64,000 nucleotides of DNA from Bacillota bacterium (GTDB taxonomy: Bacteria > Bacteroidota > Bacteroidia > Bacteroidales > Bacteroidaceae). Numbering within the stretch: the first letter of the stretch is position 1; each line of letters starts with the position of its first letter. The DNA lies in the NCBI GenBank assembly GCA_023664625.1, contig JAMPFD010000005.1:1-64000 (forward strand), written 5' to 3'. Positions 17,885-27,490 of the stretch are shown here, in pieces. Made by a program: the position numbers and the translations under genes. Below the pieces are notes generated by a model. It was not told the origin of the DNA. It did no database searches and saw only the letters and a list, made by a program, of their open reading frames with translations.

Positions 17885-19999
17885 ATGAAAAGGTTTCTAT
17901 ACACGCTTCTGGCGGCAATATTATGCACCGCAGCCGCTGATGCCGGACAACGGAAGATAGACAGGCTTGCACTTGTCAGCAGGAACAATCCCCACATCAC
18001 CGGCATCGACTCGCTCGCCTCCCTGTCAACAGGTAACGGCGAATTTGCCTTCACAGCCGACATAACCGGCCTTCAGACATTTCCCGATTTCTATAAGAAC
18101 GGAGTCCCGCTCGGCACCCAAAGCCAGTGGGGATGGCACAGTTTTCCCAACCGACAGGGATTTATTCAGGAAGAGACTCTCATGGAATATGATTTCGGGC
18201 GCGGCCGCAAAGAGCTCTATGCAGGACAGCCTAAGGAGAAAGGACGCAGTCAGGAGGCTTCGGAATGGTTCCGTTCCAATCCCCACAGGCTGCATCTCGG
18301 GACGGCAGGATTCGACTTTGACAGGCAGACTGCCATGGATGACATCACGGATATCGACCAGACGCTGGATTTATGGCAAGGTATCCTCAACAGCAGTTTC
18401 AGATATAAGGGAACAAAGTTCACGGTGAAGACCGCATGCCATCCGGAAAAGGACATGGTCTCCGCAGAGATTACGTCCAAGGCCCATGCCGGAATATGCT
18501 TCCGCTTCCCTTATCCGACCGGCATGCACTGTGACGATGCATGCGACTGGAATGCCGATGACAGGCACAGCACGGAGGTCATGATATACAAAAGCAACAG
18601 CGCCGTGCTCAAAAGGGTTATCGACAGCACTGTCTATTATGTCACAATAACATGGAACGGCAATGCGGAGCTGACCCGGAAGCTGGAGAATTATTTTGTG
18701 CTCCTTCCCCATGACGACAAGTTTTCCTTCACCTGCACGTTCAGTCCGGAGCCTATGGTGCCTGAGACAATATGCTTTGACGATGTCCGCAAAGCCTCCT
18801 CTGACCATTGGAAGGCGTTCTGGACCGACGGAGCCGCCGTGGATTTCTCTTCATGTACAGACCCTCGGGCAGGCGAACTGGAGCGGCGCGTGGTGCTGAG
18901 CCAGTACCTTCTCGCCATACAGTGTGCCGGAAGCACACCTCCGCAGGAGACAGGACTGACATATAACTCCTGGTTCGGCAAGTTCCATCTTGAGATGATA
19001 TGGTGGCATCAGTCACAGTTTGCCCTATGGAACCGCACGGAACTCCTTGCACGCACCCTCGGATGGTACCGTAAAGTGTTGCCTAAGGCGAGGGAGATAG
19101 CACGGAGACAAGGGTTCGACGGTGTGCGGTGGATGAAGATGACTGACCCGGAAGGTACGGAAGCTCCGTCAAAAGTGGGAAGTTTCCTCATATGGCAGCA
19201 ACCTCACATCATATATCTTGCGGAACTCCTCTACCGCAATGCCGTGGACAAGCGTAAGATTCTCGATGCGTACGGGGACATGATTATGCAGACGGCGGAG
19301 TTCATGTGCTCGTTCGCAACGCTTGACTCCGTCAATAACCGCTATATATTAAAAGGTCTCATACCCGCACAGGAGACACTGAAAGCCGATGAGACGGTGA
19401 ACCCGCCGTTTGAACTCTCTTACTGGCACTACGCCCTGCAGGTCGCGCAGTCATGGCGCGAGAGACTCGGAATGCCGCGCGAGAAAGGATGGGACGACAT
19501 AATCTCACGCCTGTCTCCTCTCGCATACAACGAAGACAGGCTGTATCTTGCGGCAGAAAATGCTGCCGGGACTTACCGTGACATACGTTTCACGTCCGAC
19601 CACATGGCGGTTTTGGGAGCAGTGGGCATACTTCCGCTGAGCAGACTCGCCGACGAGGAGTGCATGCGCAATACCTTGCATTGGGTCTGGGACAACTGGA
19701 ACTGGGACAAGACATGGGGCTGGGACTACCCCATGACGGCAATGAACGCCGCACGGCTCGGTGAGCCGGAGAAGGCTGTCGGTGCACTTCTCATGAACAA
19801 ACGGACAAACACGTACCTGCCGAACGGGCATAACCTGCAGGACAAACGCCTGCGTGTCTATCTGCCCGGGAACGGCGGACTGCTGACAGCCATAGCGATG
19901 ATGTGCGCAGGATGGGACGGATGTGCTGAAAAGACTCCCGGGTTCCCGAAGGACGGCAAATGGAACGTGAGATGGGAGGGGCTGAGACCGATGCCGTAG
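17885..19999 (+). CDS. Large secreted six-hairpin-type glycosidase
   Basis: A 704-residue protein with a signal peptide (residues 1-20, ending ADA). The N-terminal domain (SLSTGNGEFAFTADITGLQT, then GTQSQWGWHSFP) is probably a beta-sandwich. The C-terminal half has helical repeats of the six-hairpin ((alpha/alpha)6) glycosidase class, with WWHQSQFALWNR, HWVWDNWNWDKTWGWDYPM and an NPPFELSYWHYAL block rich in Trp and acidic residues. I recall similar proteins in Bacteroidetes but cannot name a CAZy family with confidence. Co-transcription with the GH105 gene suggests action on a pectin-derived oligosaccharide. Confidence 0.7.
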   Translation: MKRFLYTLLAAILCTAAADAGQRKIDRLALVSRNNPHITGIDSLASLSTGNGEFAFTADITGLQTFPDFYKNGVPLGTQSQWGWHSFPNRQGFIQEETLMEYDFGRGRKELYAGQPKEKGRSQEASEWFRSNPHRLHLGTAGFDFDRQTAMDDITDIDQTLDLWQGILNSSFRYKGTKFTVKTACHPEKDMVSAEITSKAHAGICFRFPYPTGMHCDDACDWNADDRHSTEVMIYKSNSAVLKRVIDSTVYYVTITWNGNAELTRKLENYFVLLPHDDKFSFTCTFSPEPMVPETICFDDVRKASSDHWKAFWTDGAAVDFSSCTDPRAGELERRVVLSQYLLAIQCAGSTPPQETGLTYNSWFGKFHLEMIWWHQSQFALWNRTELLARTLGWYRKVLPKAREIARRQGFDGVRWMKMTDPEGTEAPSKVGSFLIWQQPHIIYLAELLYRNAVDKRKILDAYGDMIMQTAEFMCSFATLDSVNNRYILKGLIPAQETLKADETVNPPFELSYWHYALQVAQSWRERLGMPREKGWDDIISRLSPLAYNEDRLYLAAENAAGTYRDIRFTSDHMAVLGAVGILPLSRLADEECMRNTLHWVWDNWNWDKTWGWDYPMTAMNAARLGEPEKAVGALLMNKRTNTYLPNGHNLQDKRLRVYLPGNGGLLTAIAMMCAGWDGCAEKTPGFPKDGKWNVRWEGLRPMP

Positions 20000-20150
20000 A
20001 CCGGCCGTAAAAGCTATGTTCCAAGTACGGGAAAGATGTTTCTTGACGACAGTCATCTTCCTGTCTCCCGGAGATACAAGCACATGGACAGACCTTCTGG
20101 AGTCTGCAAGATAAATATCAAAAAAAATAAAATGCAGGCATCCTGAAAAC

Positions 20151-20254
20151 AAAAGGTAACAGTTTGCATTACGAAAGGTTTCATTTTACAAGGTCAAAGT
20201 TAACGGTTGACAACATAAAAGGTAACACTTTACATTGCAAAGTGTTACCTTTTT
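20151..20254. repeat. 22-bp phased GGTNACC palindrome array 3 (five units)
   Basis: Five cores lie at 20155 (GGTAACA), 20177 (GGTTTCA), 20199 (GTTAACG), 20221 (GGTAACA) and 20243 (TGTTACC), all 22 bp apart. The last two units form a near-perfect stem of about 15 bp, in which GGTAACA is matched by TGTTACC, a change at the outer position conserved by pairing. The array lies between convergent genes. Confidence 0.85.
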
Positions 20255-20297
20255 ATCTTCCATGCTGTGACACCGTCAGGACACTTGGTTACGTTTA

Positions 20298-20318
20298 CCG
20301 TCCCGACGGCTGCTTTTT
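20298..20318 (+). terminator. Possible weak rho-independent terminator
   Basis: CCGTC (20298-20302) and GACGG (20305-20309) form a short stem followed by CTGC and five T residues. It is placed to stop the GH105 operon before the convergent acyltransferase gene. The stem is short, so this is tentative. Confidence 0.35.
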
Positions 20319-20373
20319 CTTATTGGTCCCGATGTTCTTTCGGAGCATTTTCCATGCTCCTCCTCATCGCGCA

Positions 20374-21306
20374 TCATCCCATTATGACCTTCCCTGACTC
20401 AGGGTCATACATCTTCAGCCACTCCTTCTTGGTACGTTTCCACCGGTTATGGCTCCACAGCCAAAGGGCAGGAGCCTTGACAATCGTTTGTTCCAGCAGT
20501 CGTGTATAACGCTCCGTGACGGCAAATTCCGGCTGTTCCTTCGGCTTGTCAGTAATGAGTACGAACTCCGCCTCATAGTGTCCGCGCCTTACCTGACGCA
20601 CGTCAAGATAGTAAACATCCATGTCCAGCTTCTTCATGAGTTTCTCCGCACCGGTGAATATAGGGGTCTCGGGATGGTTGAGGAACGGTGTCCAATAGTG
20701 GATATTGTTCCAGAAAGGAGCCTGGTCGGCAATGAAACCGACAAGGATTGGCTTGCCCTGCTGTCTCAGTTTCATCATCATGCGCACAGATTCGTTGACG
20801 GAGATGTTCACACCTCCGAAGCGTTGGCGCGTATAAGCTATGAGTCTGTCGAACACAGGATTCTCCAACGGATGGTACAGCTGTGTCGGAACGCACGTTC
20901 CCTCTGTCCACAGACTGAAGGATGAGACCCACTCCCAGTTGGCATAATGCCCGAGATAGACACCGATGTTCCTGCCCTTGGAGGCGGAAGCCCTGACGAT
21001 TTCCGCATTGACAAAATGCATACGCCGTTTTATTTCCTCCTCCGACATGCCGAAATACATCACTGATTCTGCAAGAATATCACAGAAATGGAGATAGAAC
21101 CTGCGCTCCATACGCCACAGTTCCTTGTCGGACTTCTCTGGGAAAGAGTCTCTCATCTGCCTGTGGACAAGCTTCCTTCGGTAGCGTATGACATGGAAGA
21201 GCAACGCCGAGAGCCATAGGGAATTGAAATAATGGACACCTGCCGGCAGCTTTGACACGGCATACCAGCAGCAGAACATTATGCGGTAGAGGAGTCTTTC
21301 TTTCAT
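20374..21306 (-). CDS. LpxL/HtrB-family lipid A acyltransferase
   Basis: A 310-residue inner-membrane lysophospholipid acyltransferase-like enzyme that is expected to add a secondary acyl chain to lipid A. The key motif is GHYANWEWVSS, the H-x4-E catalytic pair of the LpxL family. An N-terminal hydrophobic segment anchors it. Downstream blocks FIADQAPFWNN and FTGAEKLMKKL match the family. The ATG at 21306 overlaps the stop of the upstream sulfatase-type gene by 4 nt. It is the last gene of a three-gene envelope operon. Confidence 0.9.
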   Translation of the reverse strand: MKERLLYRIMFCCWYAVSKLPAGVHYFNSLWLSALLFHVIRYRRKLVHRQMRDSFPEKSDKELWRMERRFYLHFCDILAESVMYFGMSEEEIKRRMHFVNAEIVRASASKGRNIGVYLGHYANWEWVSSFSLWTEGTCVPTQLYHPLENPVFDRLIAYTRQRFGGVNISVNESVRMMMKLRQQGKPILVGFIADQAPFWNNIHYWTPFLNHPETPIFTGAEKLMKKLDMDVYYLDVRQVRRGHYEAEFVLITDKPKEQPEFAVTERYTRLLEQTIVKAPALWLWSHNRWKRTKKEWLKMYDPESGKVIMG

Positions 21307-23162
21307 AGTTCGGAAGTTTTCTTGTACAGATTCTGCAACAGAGCCTTAGCCTTGCGCTCCCTGACGGAGTCATGGCCTGCCACGCTCCGTTCACCTTCAA
21401 GGTCGAAGGTGGTGCGGCCGGTGGAGTCGACGAAGGTTATGCCGCTGTTATAAGTGTGGAAAGCATTGGGATAAACATATGTACGGCTTGTCACATCGCG
21501 TGAGAAGATAAAGTCCCTATGGGCTATCCCCATCTGTCCGAGCAGCGTTGCAGGCAGGTCGGCCTGATTCATGAGCTTGTCAATCTTCACCTTCCGCGCC
21601 ACCGCTCCTCCTGTCCATATCATCGGAATATGGGTGACATCATGGTCGTGGAGCGCGGCATTGTCCCCGAAAGGTATGCCGTGGTCAGAGGTTATGACGA
21701 CAAGAAGATTGTCCCACATCGGAGACTGTCTCAGCCGGGATATGAAATTGCCGAGACAACGGTCGGTATAATGGAAGGCATTGAGCCTGTCGTCCGCCAT
21801 TGACCGTACAGGAACGGTCCACGGCTCGTGACTGCTCAGGGTCATGACGGTATGGAAGAAAGGCCTGTCAGGATGGGCACGGAAGTCCTGTGCAATACCT
21901 TCATAGGCCTTGTCAAACAGCGTCCCGTCATAAACTCCCCACGCCGTGGCAATGTCCTTGCGTGGAAAATCCTTGTCGGAGACGGTCTTTTGGAATCCCG
22001 CCTGGTGCATATATCCTCCCGTACTTGCAAAAGAGATGTCGCCGCCGTACCAGAATGTCGTGGCATATCCGTTCCTCAGCAGTGTCCGAGGCAACGCCGG
22101 CATGTTGTCACACTTCTCGGGAATTTTCATGAGCGACGTCTTCGGTATGGCAGGCCACCCTGCGAGGAGTGACAGCTGGCCGCGGTCGGTGCGGAAACTG
22201 TTTGCATGGCAGGCGGTAAAGTCTGCTCCCTCCTCCGCCAATGCCACAAGATTCGGCATGGCTTTCATTTCTCCGGCAAGATACCAGTCCGCACCTTCCC
22301 ATATCACAAGGAGTATGTTCGGACGTGCAGTCGTAAGGAGCGTGTCCTCAGTAACTGTCTCCGTATTGTATATTCCTTCGATGATTCTTTTACATTCTTC
22401 CTCGGAAAAGTACTGTGCCTCTGAGGCAAAATCCTCAAGCTTGCCAATGGAGTAAAGCATGTTGAACACCGGATTGACTGCGGCATGATTGAGATACTGG
22501 TTGTCGGAGTAATAAGCCTCCGACACATTGTTGGTGCCTTTTCCAACGCCTCCCCTTATCATGAGCACGAGTACGGCACAGACGGCTGCATAGAGCGTCA
22601 CGGCACGTGCTCTCTTCCACGGCGTGGAAGGGACTTTTGTGCCTGTATCCGATGACGGCCTGCCTATGGCAAGGAACAGGAGACGTCCTGAGAACCATGC
22701 CCATACGGCAGCGCGGAGCAGCTGATTGACGATGAATCCCGTGGAGACACTTGCCATTGCGTCCTTCGGCTTGTCGGTATAGATGAATACGGAGGTGTCG
22801 ATTTTGAAGTGCCAGAAAGGATAAAGGGCGGTGTCGGCGACAATAATTACGGCGACAATGGTCACCACCACCGCATAGTAAATCTTGAGGAAACGTCTCT
22901 GAAGTTCGTCTTTCCTCCCGTAAGGCATGGGGAGAAATTCCATGACCGCAAGCAGAAGGAAAGGCAATATAAGAGTATATGCCGTCACGGCACTGTCGAG
23001 CTTAAGGCCGTGGAGCACCACTTGCAGGAAGTCATGGGCAGAGGTTCCCTCCTGCAATGTCATGAGCAGAAAAAAAACCTTCTGCACTGCAAAGACAAGC
23101 ATCGTAGCAAGGAAGAGCCTCACAAGGAGGGCAATGCCGGAATTTCCTATACAGTATTTCAT
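21303..23162 (-). CDS. LTA-synthase-like sulfatase-fold membrane transferase (copy 1)
   Basis: A 619-residue protein with about five N-terminal membrane helices and a periplasmic alkaline-phosphatase/sulfatase-fold domain. NILLVIWEGADWYL begins the catalytic domain. NSFRTDRGQLSLLAG contains the likely nucleophile Thr. VVITSDHGIPFGDN and the late HDHDVTHIPMIW supply metal ligands. Such proteins transfer phosphoglycerol or phosphoethanolamine head groups, or cleave phosphodiesters. The start at 23162 (MKYCIGNSG) overlaps the upstream stop by 4 nt; a longer reading frame would run back into the upstream gene. The substrate is unknown, but lipid A or a surface glycan is plausible given the adjacent acyltransferase. 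Confidence 0.85.
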   Translation of the reverse strand: MKYCIGNSGIALLVRLFLATMLVFAVQKVFFLLMTLQEGTSAHDFLQVVLHGLKLDSAVTAYTLILPFLLLAVMEFLPMPYGRKDELQRRFLKIYYAVVVTIVAVIIVADTALYPFWHFKIDTSVFIYTDKPKDAMASVSTGFIVNQLLRAAVWAWFSGRLLFLAIGRPSSDTGTKVPSTPWKRARAVTLYAAVCAVLVLMIRGGVGKGTNNVSEAYYSDNQYLNHAAVNPVFNMLYSIGKLEDFASEAQYFSEEECKRIIEGIYNTETVTEDTLLTTARPNILLVIWEGADWYLAGEMKAMPNLVALAEEGADFTACHANSFRTDRGQLSLLAGWPAIPKTSLMKIPEKCDNMPALPRTLLRNGYATTFWYGGDISFASTGGYMHQAGFQKTVSDKDFPRKDIATAWGVYDGTLFDKAYEGIAQDFRAHPDRPFFHTVMTLSSHEPWTVPVRSMADDRLNAFHYTDRCLGNFISRLRQSPMWDNLLVVITSDHGIPFGDNAALHDHDVTHIPMIWTGGAVARKVKIDKLMNQADLPATLLGQMGIAHRDFIFSRDVTSRTYVYPNAFHTYNSGITFVDSTGRTTFDLEGERSVAGHDSVRERKAKALLQNLYKKTSEL

Positions 23163-25141
23163 CTGATGACAAGTTTGTCGTTTACCATTCGTTGCATATA
23201 TGTCTGTATGATGGCCTTCAGCTGACGCTCGCACGCCCTGACTCTCTCTCTCTCCGCCGCAGGCAGGGCAAGCGTTCCGTCGTTGGAAAGGAGGTTATGG
23301 CGCAGCATCCAGTCTGTCCTGAAGTTATAGACGGCATGGAGCTTCTGCCCGTCAAACTGCAGAAGGTAGTTGCCTTTGACGAACTGGTAGAGGCCTCCGC
23401 CCGTATGATTGACAGCCCATGTCTCGCCGGCAGGTGTGTTCAGCAGGTCCACGCCCCACGCTACATATTGTTCAGGATAGCGGAGCCATCCGAGGACGGT
23501 AGGGAGAATATCCGTCTGCTGTGCTATGGAGTGCATTCTTCCGCGTGGCATCCCGCCCGAAGGGTCGAAGAAGAGCAGCGGCGCGCCGAAGAGTCCGAGA
23601 TCCGTACGGTACTCCTGATGGTCAGCGATATTGGTGTGGTCGCTGGTAAAGACAAAGATTGTGTTCTTGTACCATGGCTGTCTGCGTGCCGTCTCGAAGA
23701 ATTTCCGCAGTGCCATGTCTGTATATCTGATGCACTTATGGATAGGATTACCGTCTTCGTCCTTGTAAATTTCCTTATATTTCTCCGGCACGGCATAAGG
23801 GTGATGGCTTGAGGCAGTGAATACGGAGGTTATGAAAGGTTCGCGGAATTCGGACATTTTCAAGGCATAGTACTGTAGGAACGGCTCGTCCCAGATTGCC
23901 CATGTGCCGTCATACTCGCTTTCTCCGCCGAAGCGAGGGTCACTGTCGAACTCCGTCCTGCCGAAGTAGTCATCGTAGCCCGTTGCCTTTGCGAAGGCCT
24001 CAAAGCCCATGCTGCCGTTGGCGGCACCGTGGAAGAAGGCGGAATACCATCCTTTCTTGCCGAGTTCTCCGGCAAGACCGCTGACGGAGTTCATGGATGC
24101 CGGTGTCAGGAAGAACGGCTCTATGAAGCGCGGAATGCCGGAAAGAATGGATGGCATTCCGTCGATTGACTGGCGGCCGTTGGCAAAGGTGTAGTCAAAA
24201 CTGAGGCTTTCTCTGTACAGGGAATCAATGAAAGGTGCGTAGCCCTTGTACTTTCCGCCGTCAAGATGTTCGTTGTAAGCCCCGATATATTCCCTGCCGA
24301 AGCTTTCAACTATAAGCACCACGACATTCTTCCTCAGCATCTCGCCGGGAACAGGCTCATGGACCGGGGACCATATGGCGTCAAGCTCGCTGTCGGAGAA
24401 GTACTGCGGGTCATGGAATACATTCTTTCCTATGGTGCGCAACATGGAGAACGGTGTGTTGAGTATCAGTACTGCCTCCGACGGATGGCGCACATACTGA
24501 GCGGCATTGCTCACCGTGACAGGGCGCACCGCCGTGGTCCAGCCGCCGCGCATGCCGGCGATGCAGAACGGGACAAAGGCGAGGAGCGTCAGGAAACGTG
24601 ACAAAAGATCTGTCCAAGACGGAAGTTCCGGAGCGGCAGCAAGGCGCATTATCAGTCGTGAGCACCGCCATACGGCATAGATAATGGCAAAACCGAGCAA
24701 GAAAAGGTACCAGTGGCGCATTGCCTCGGCACCGAGAACATTAAGGAGGTTGCCTTCGTTTGAGAACTCGCCGAATACCGACATCGTAGTGCGCCGGCCG
24801 GTATATTGGAAATAAACCGCATCACCGAGGTTCATGACAAGTGTCAGGGAGGTGATGACGGTAAAGAGGATGCTGACAGCTTTGTTCCACTTTTGCGGAA
24901 GAAGGACTGCCAGCAGGACAACGAGACAGTTGGTGTACATCACTGCGGAGGTGTCGAACATCCAGCAGCCCTCTAAAAGCCGGGCAACGGAATTATGAGT
25001 GAAGACATCGGAGAGCGTGCCCCAATTCTCCGCAAGATACACTATTCTCGCAAGCATAAATACAGTGTACGAGAGCAGAAGGTGCAGGAAAACCTGTACC
25101 GCACAGGAGAAATATCCCATGACTTTTCTATTGCTCGTCAT
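23159..25141 (-). CDS. LTA-synthase-like sulfatase-fold membrane transferase (copy 2)
   Basis: A 660-residue relative of the downstream gene, with N-terminal membrane helices and a periplasmic sulfatase-fold domain. KNVVVLIVESFGREYIGAYN starts the domain and supplies a metal-binding Glu. NGRQSIDGMPSILSGIP occupies the nucleophile position with Ser rather than Thr. FVFTSDHTNIADHQEY provides later metal ligands. It begins the three-gene operon and is coupled to the next gene by an ATGA overlap. Low similarity between the two copies suggests different substrates rather than recent duplication. Confidence 0.85.
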   Translation of the reverse strand: MTSNRKVMGYFSCAVQVFLHLLLSYTVFMLARIVYLAENWGTLSDVFTHNSVARLLEGCWMFDTSAVMYTNCLVVLLAVLLPQKWNKAVSILFTVITSLTLVMNLGDAVYFQYTGRRTTMSVFGEFSNEGNLLNVLGAEAMRHWYLFLLGFAIIYAVWRCSRLIMRLAAAPELPSWTDLLSRFLTLLAFVPFCIAGMRGGWTTAVRPVTVSNAAQYVRHPSEAVLILNTPFSMLRTIGKNVFHDPQYFSDSELDAIWSPVHEPVPGEMLRKNVVVLIVESFGREYIGAYNEHLDGGKYKGYAPFIDSLYRESLSFDYTFANGRQSIDGMPSILSGIPRFIEPFFLTPASMNSVSGLAGELGKKGWYSAFFHGAANGSMGFEAFAKATGYDDYFGRTEFDSDPRFGGESEYDGTWAIWDEPFLQYYALKMSEFREPFITSVFTASSHHPYAVPEKYKEIYKDEDGNPIHKCIRYTDMALRKFFETARRQPWYKNTIFVFTSDHTNIADHQEYRTDLGLFGAPLLFFDPSGGMPRGRMHSIAQQTDILPTVLGWLRYPEQYVAWGVDLLNTPAGETWAVNHTGGGLYQFVKGNYLLQFDGQKLHAVYNFRTDWMLRHNLLSNDGTLALPAAERERVRACERQLKAIIQTYMQRMVNDKLVIR

Positions 25142-25165
25142 ACACTGTATTATATAATGATTTCC

Positions 25166-25236
25166 GAAAGGTCACCCCTGACGGTGTGAAAGGCGGCCTT
25201 TTAAGGTACGGAAGGTTACCCTTTGCAAAGGTGACT
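25166..25236. repeat. 22-bp phased GGTNACC palindrome array 4 (degenerate)
   Basis: Cores lie at 25170 (GGTCACC), 25192 (GGCGGCC) and 25214 (GGTTACC), 22 bp apart, with a fourth at 25230 (GGTGACT) only 16 bp on. This is the most decayed of the six arrays. It sits between an FKBP 3' end and the start of the sulfatase-type operon, within 90 bp of both. Confidence 0.7.
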
Positions 25237-25325
25237 GCAACGGGGGCATTGCGACAGCCGTGCCGTCTGATGCATGAACGGCCGTCCATCCTCTGTTCCT
25301 TCCCATGCAGTCCTCACACCGGGGC

Positions 25326-26315
25326 TTATCTTGCCCTGCGTGATGCCGGCTTTTTTGTCACGCTGTTAACCTTTGCGACAGGAGCGGTCTTGGCATCCTT
25401 GTCCTTCACGGCCTCCTTGACTTCTACCACCTCAACCTTGAAGATCAGTGTGGAGTAGGCAGGAATCTTGCCCTGGGAACGTCCGCCGTAGCCGAGGTTC
25501 TCCGGGATATAAAGTTCCCAGACGGAGCCTTGCGGCATCATGCAGAGGGCCTCTGTCCAGCCCTTGATGACCTGTCCGGGCTTGAAGGTCGTCGTCTGAG
25601 GATTACGTGTGTAACTGGAGTCGAAGACGGTGCCGTCAATCAGCTTGCCCTCATACTTCACCACTACGTCGTCATCGCCCTTGGCAACAGGACCGTTGCC
25701 CTCCGTGATAACCTTATACTGCAAACCTGAAGGGAGCATCTTGACACCATCCTTCTTGGCGTTCTCCTCGAGCCATGCCTTGCCTTTGGCCTTTGCGGCT
25801 TCGGTTTTCTTGTCGTTGATGGCTTTTATGCTTGCCTCAAAATACTTTGAGGACTCTTCAAGGGAGAGGACACTGTTGTCATTCTCCACGGCATCGGCGA
25901 AGGCACGCTTGAACATCTGCTCATTTAGGGGAGTGTCCGTGTCGCCGAGCTGTGTCCTCAGGTCCGGCATCATGCGTTCCTTTACCATCTGTGCAATCTG
26001 GCGTCCGGCAGCCTCTGCCTTCATCTGCGGCGTCTCATCCTCGTAAAGTCCTTTCCTAAGGCCGCCGAGGAAGTCAGCGATATATGCCGTATCGACGTTC
26101 AACTGGCCTGTAACATACGGCATCATGCCTGCCGTAAAGCTCTTTCCTGCGGCATAGCTGACGGAATCAGCCTTGGACTGCAGGGAGACAATAGGCTTCT
26201 CAACAACAGCAGATTCGCCGGTTTTCTTGTTCTTCTTGTCCTTTTTGGCTATTGCCTCAGAACAAGCTGCGCCCGCCACTATAGCGAGCGCCAGCATTGT
26301 TATTGTCTTTTTCAT
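25326..26315 (-). CDS. FKBP-type peptidyl-prolyl isomerase (exported)
   Basis: A 329-residue prolyl cis-trans isomerase for folding of exported proteins. An N-terminal signal segment (MKKTITMLALAIVAGAAC) is followed by a Lys-rich linker, an FKBP_N dimerisation region (about residues 45-185), and a C-terminal FKBP domain with VKYEGKLIDGTVFDSSY, VIKGWTEALCMMPQGS and IPENLGYGGRSQGKIP. It extends past the FKBP core with a basic tail. It is one of three consecutive FKBP genes, each with its own spacer. ATG 26315 is preceded by an ACC-type leader. Confidence 0.93.
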   Translation of the reverse strand: MKKTITMLALAIVAGAACSEAIAKKDKKNKKTGESAVVEKPIVSLQSKADSVSYAAGKSFTAGMMPYVTGQLNVDTAYIADFLGGLRKGLYEDETPQMKAEAAGRQIAQMVKERMMPDLRTQLGDTDTPLNEQMFKRAFADAVENDNSVLSLEESSKYFEASIKAINDKKTEAAKAKGKAWLEENAKKDGVKMLPSGLQYKVITEGNGPVAKGDDDVVVKYEGKLIDGTVFDSSYTRNPQTTTFKPGQVIKGWTEALCMMPQGSVWELYIPENLGYGGRSQGKIPAYSTLIFKVEVVEVKEAVKDKDAKTAPVAKVNSVTKKPASRRAR

Positions 26316-26340
26316 TGTCTGGTTAGCGGTTTGGAGCCGT
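26316..26340 (-). repeat. ACC-octamer leader repeat R8 (short)
   Basis: On the minus strand the bases before ATG 26315 read ACCGCTA then ACCAGACA, directly abutting the start codon. It is a short member of the ACC-repeat leader family. Confidence 0.45.
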
Positions 26341-26454
26341 GGATTTGATATTCTGAATGTGGATGATCCGAGTGAGCCGACTTATCAGGATAATCCGTGT
26401 TCAGCTCATAAAATCAGCCTGAGACCTATAATCCAAGACCTTGAACCTTGTTCT

Positions 26455-27327
26455 TTATTTCTTTATCTCAAGAAGCTCGATCTTGAAAATGAGCACGGAG
26501 AAAGGCTTGATGGCACCTGCCTGGCGTGAGCCGTAAGCGAGTTCAGACGGGATATACACTTCCCATGTTGAGCCTACAGGCATCTTTGTAAGCACCTCTG
26601 TCCATCCCTTGATGACCTGGTTGGCACGGAGAGTCTGAGGATTGCCTGACTTATAGGTTGAGTCGAACACTGTTCCGTCGAGGAGACGTCCCTCATAGTT
26701 TACGGAAACAGCAGAGGAGTCGGCAGGAATCTCACCGGTTCCCTCCTTGATAATCTTGTACTGGACACCTGAAGGGAGAGTGACGACACCGGCATTCTTC
26801 TTGTTCTTTGCCAGGAATTCCTCACCCTGCTTCTTGTTCTCGCCATACTGCTGCTCAATGTTCTTGGCTCTGATCTGCTCCATCTTCATCTGTGCTGTCA
26901 TGCCTGCCTGCTCCTGTGTCATCAGACCGTTCTTGCCTGTATAGCCGTTGATGAAGCCTGCCATGAAGTTCTTTAGGGAGATGGTCTTTGTCGAGTCCTC
27001 ACCGAAGATTTCATGATTGATGCCCTTAATCATCTGGTTGGAGATCTGCTGGCCTATCTGTATGCCTGCATAGTAAGCGGCCTTCTTCTTGTCATCGCCG
27101 GCAGAGACGCCTTCGTTGAGTCCCTTTATGAATTCGTCAACACATGTGGAGTCTACGCCCATGCGCTCCACGAGGTACTGTGAGAGACCTGTGGACTGTG
27201 CCATACCGATGGCATATGACAATGTGTCAAGGTCGTCGTTGAGGTCGGCCTTAGGTGTTGAGTTACCGCAGCTTGTGAATCCAAGTGCAGCGATGGCTGC
27301 AAGAGCCAGAAATGTGATTTTCTTCAT
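26455..27327 (-). CDS. FKBP-type peptidyl-prolyl isomerase (lipoprotein)
   Basis: A 290-residue FKBP with a lipoprotein signal (ALGFTSC near residues 14-20), an FKBP_N domain, and a C-terminal FKBP core with VNYEGRLLDGTVFDSTY, VIKGWTEVLTKMPVGS and IPSELAYGSRQAGAIKP. It probably acts at the outer or inner membrane in the periplasm. Its leader is A-rich, typical of the phylum. It is paralogous to both neighbours. Confidence 0.93.
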   Translation of the reverse strand: MKKITFLALAAIAALGFTSCGNSTPKADLNDDLDTLSYAIGMAQSTGLSQYLVERMGVDSTCVDEFIKGLNEGVSAGDDKKKAAYYAGIQIGQQISNQMIKGINHEIFGEDSTKTISLKNFMAGFINGYTGKNGLMTQEQAGMTAQMKMEQIRAKNIEQQYGENKKQGEEFLAKNKKNAGVVTLPSGVQYKIIKEGTGEIPADSSAVSVNYEGRLLDGTVFDSTYKSGNPQTLRANQVIKGWTEVLTKMPVGSTWEVYIPSELAYGSRQAGAIKPFSVLIFKIELLEIKK

Positions 27328-27490
27328 TTTATCTGTTTGTTGTTTTTAATCGTTCTTGATGGTTTCCCGGGACTTCATGTTCCTTTGGCACTGTGGTGTC
27401 CGTAGGAAGATGCAGACAAAGGCATCAGTGCCGGAATGACTGTACCGGCGATTCTGACGTTTGCGGAAGAGCCGCGGAAAGACTGCCGCG

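Noticed and set aside
23162..23234. Longer N-terminus for LTA-synthase-like copy 1
   Set aside because: It runs back into the upstream gene and adds a non-membrane segment; the ATGA overlap at 23162 gives the expected start.
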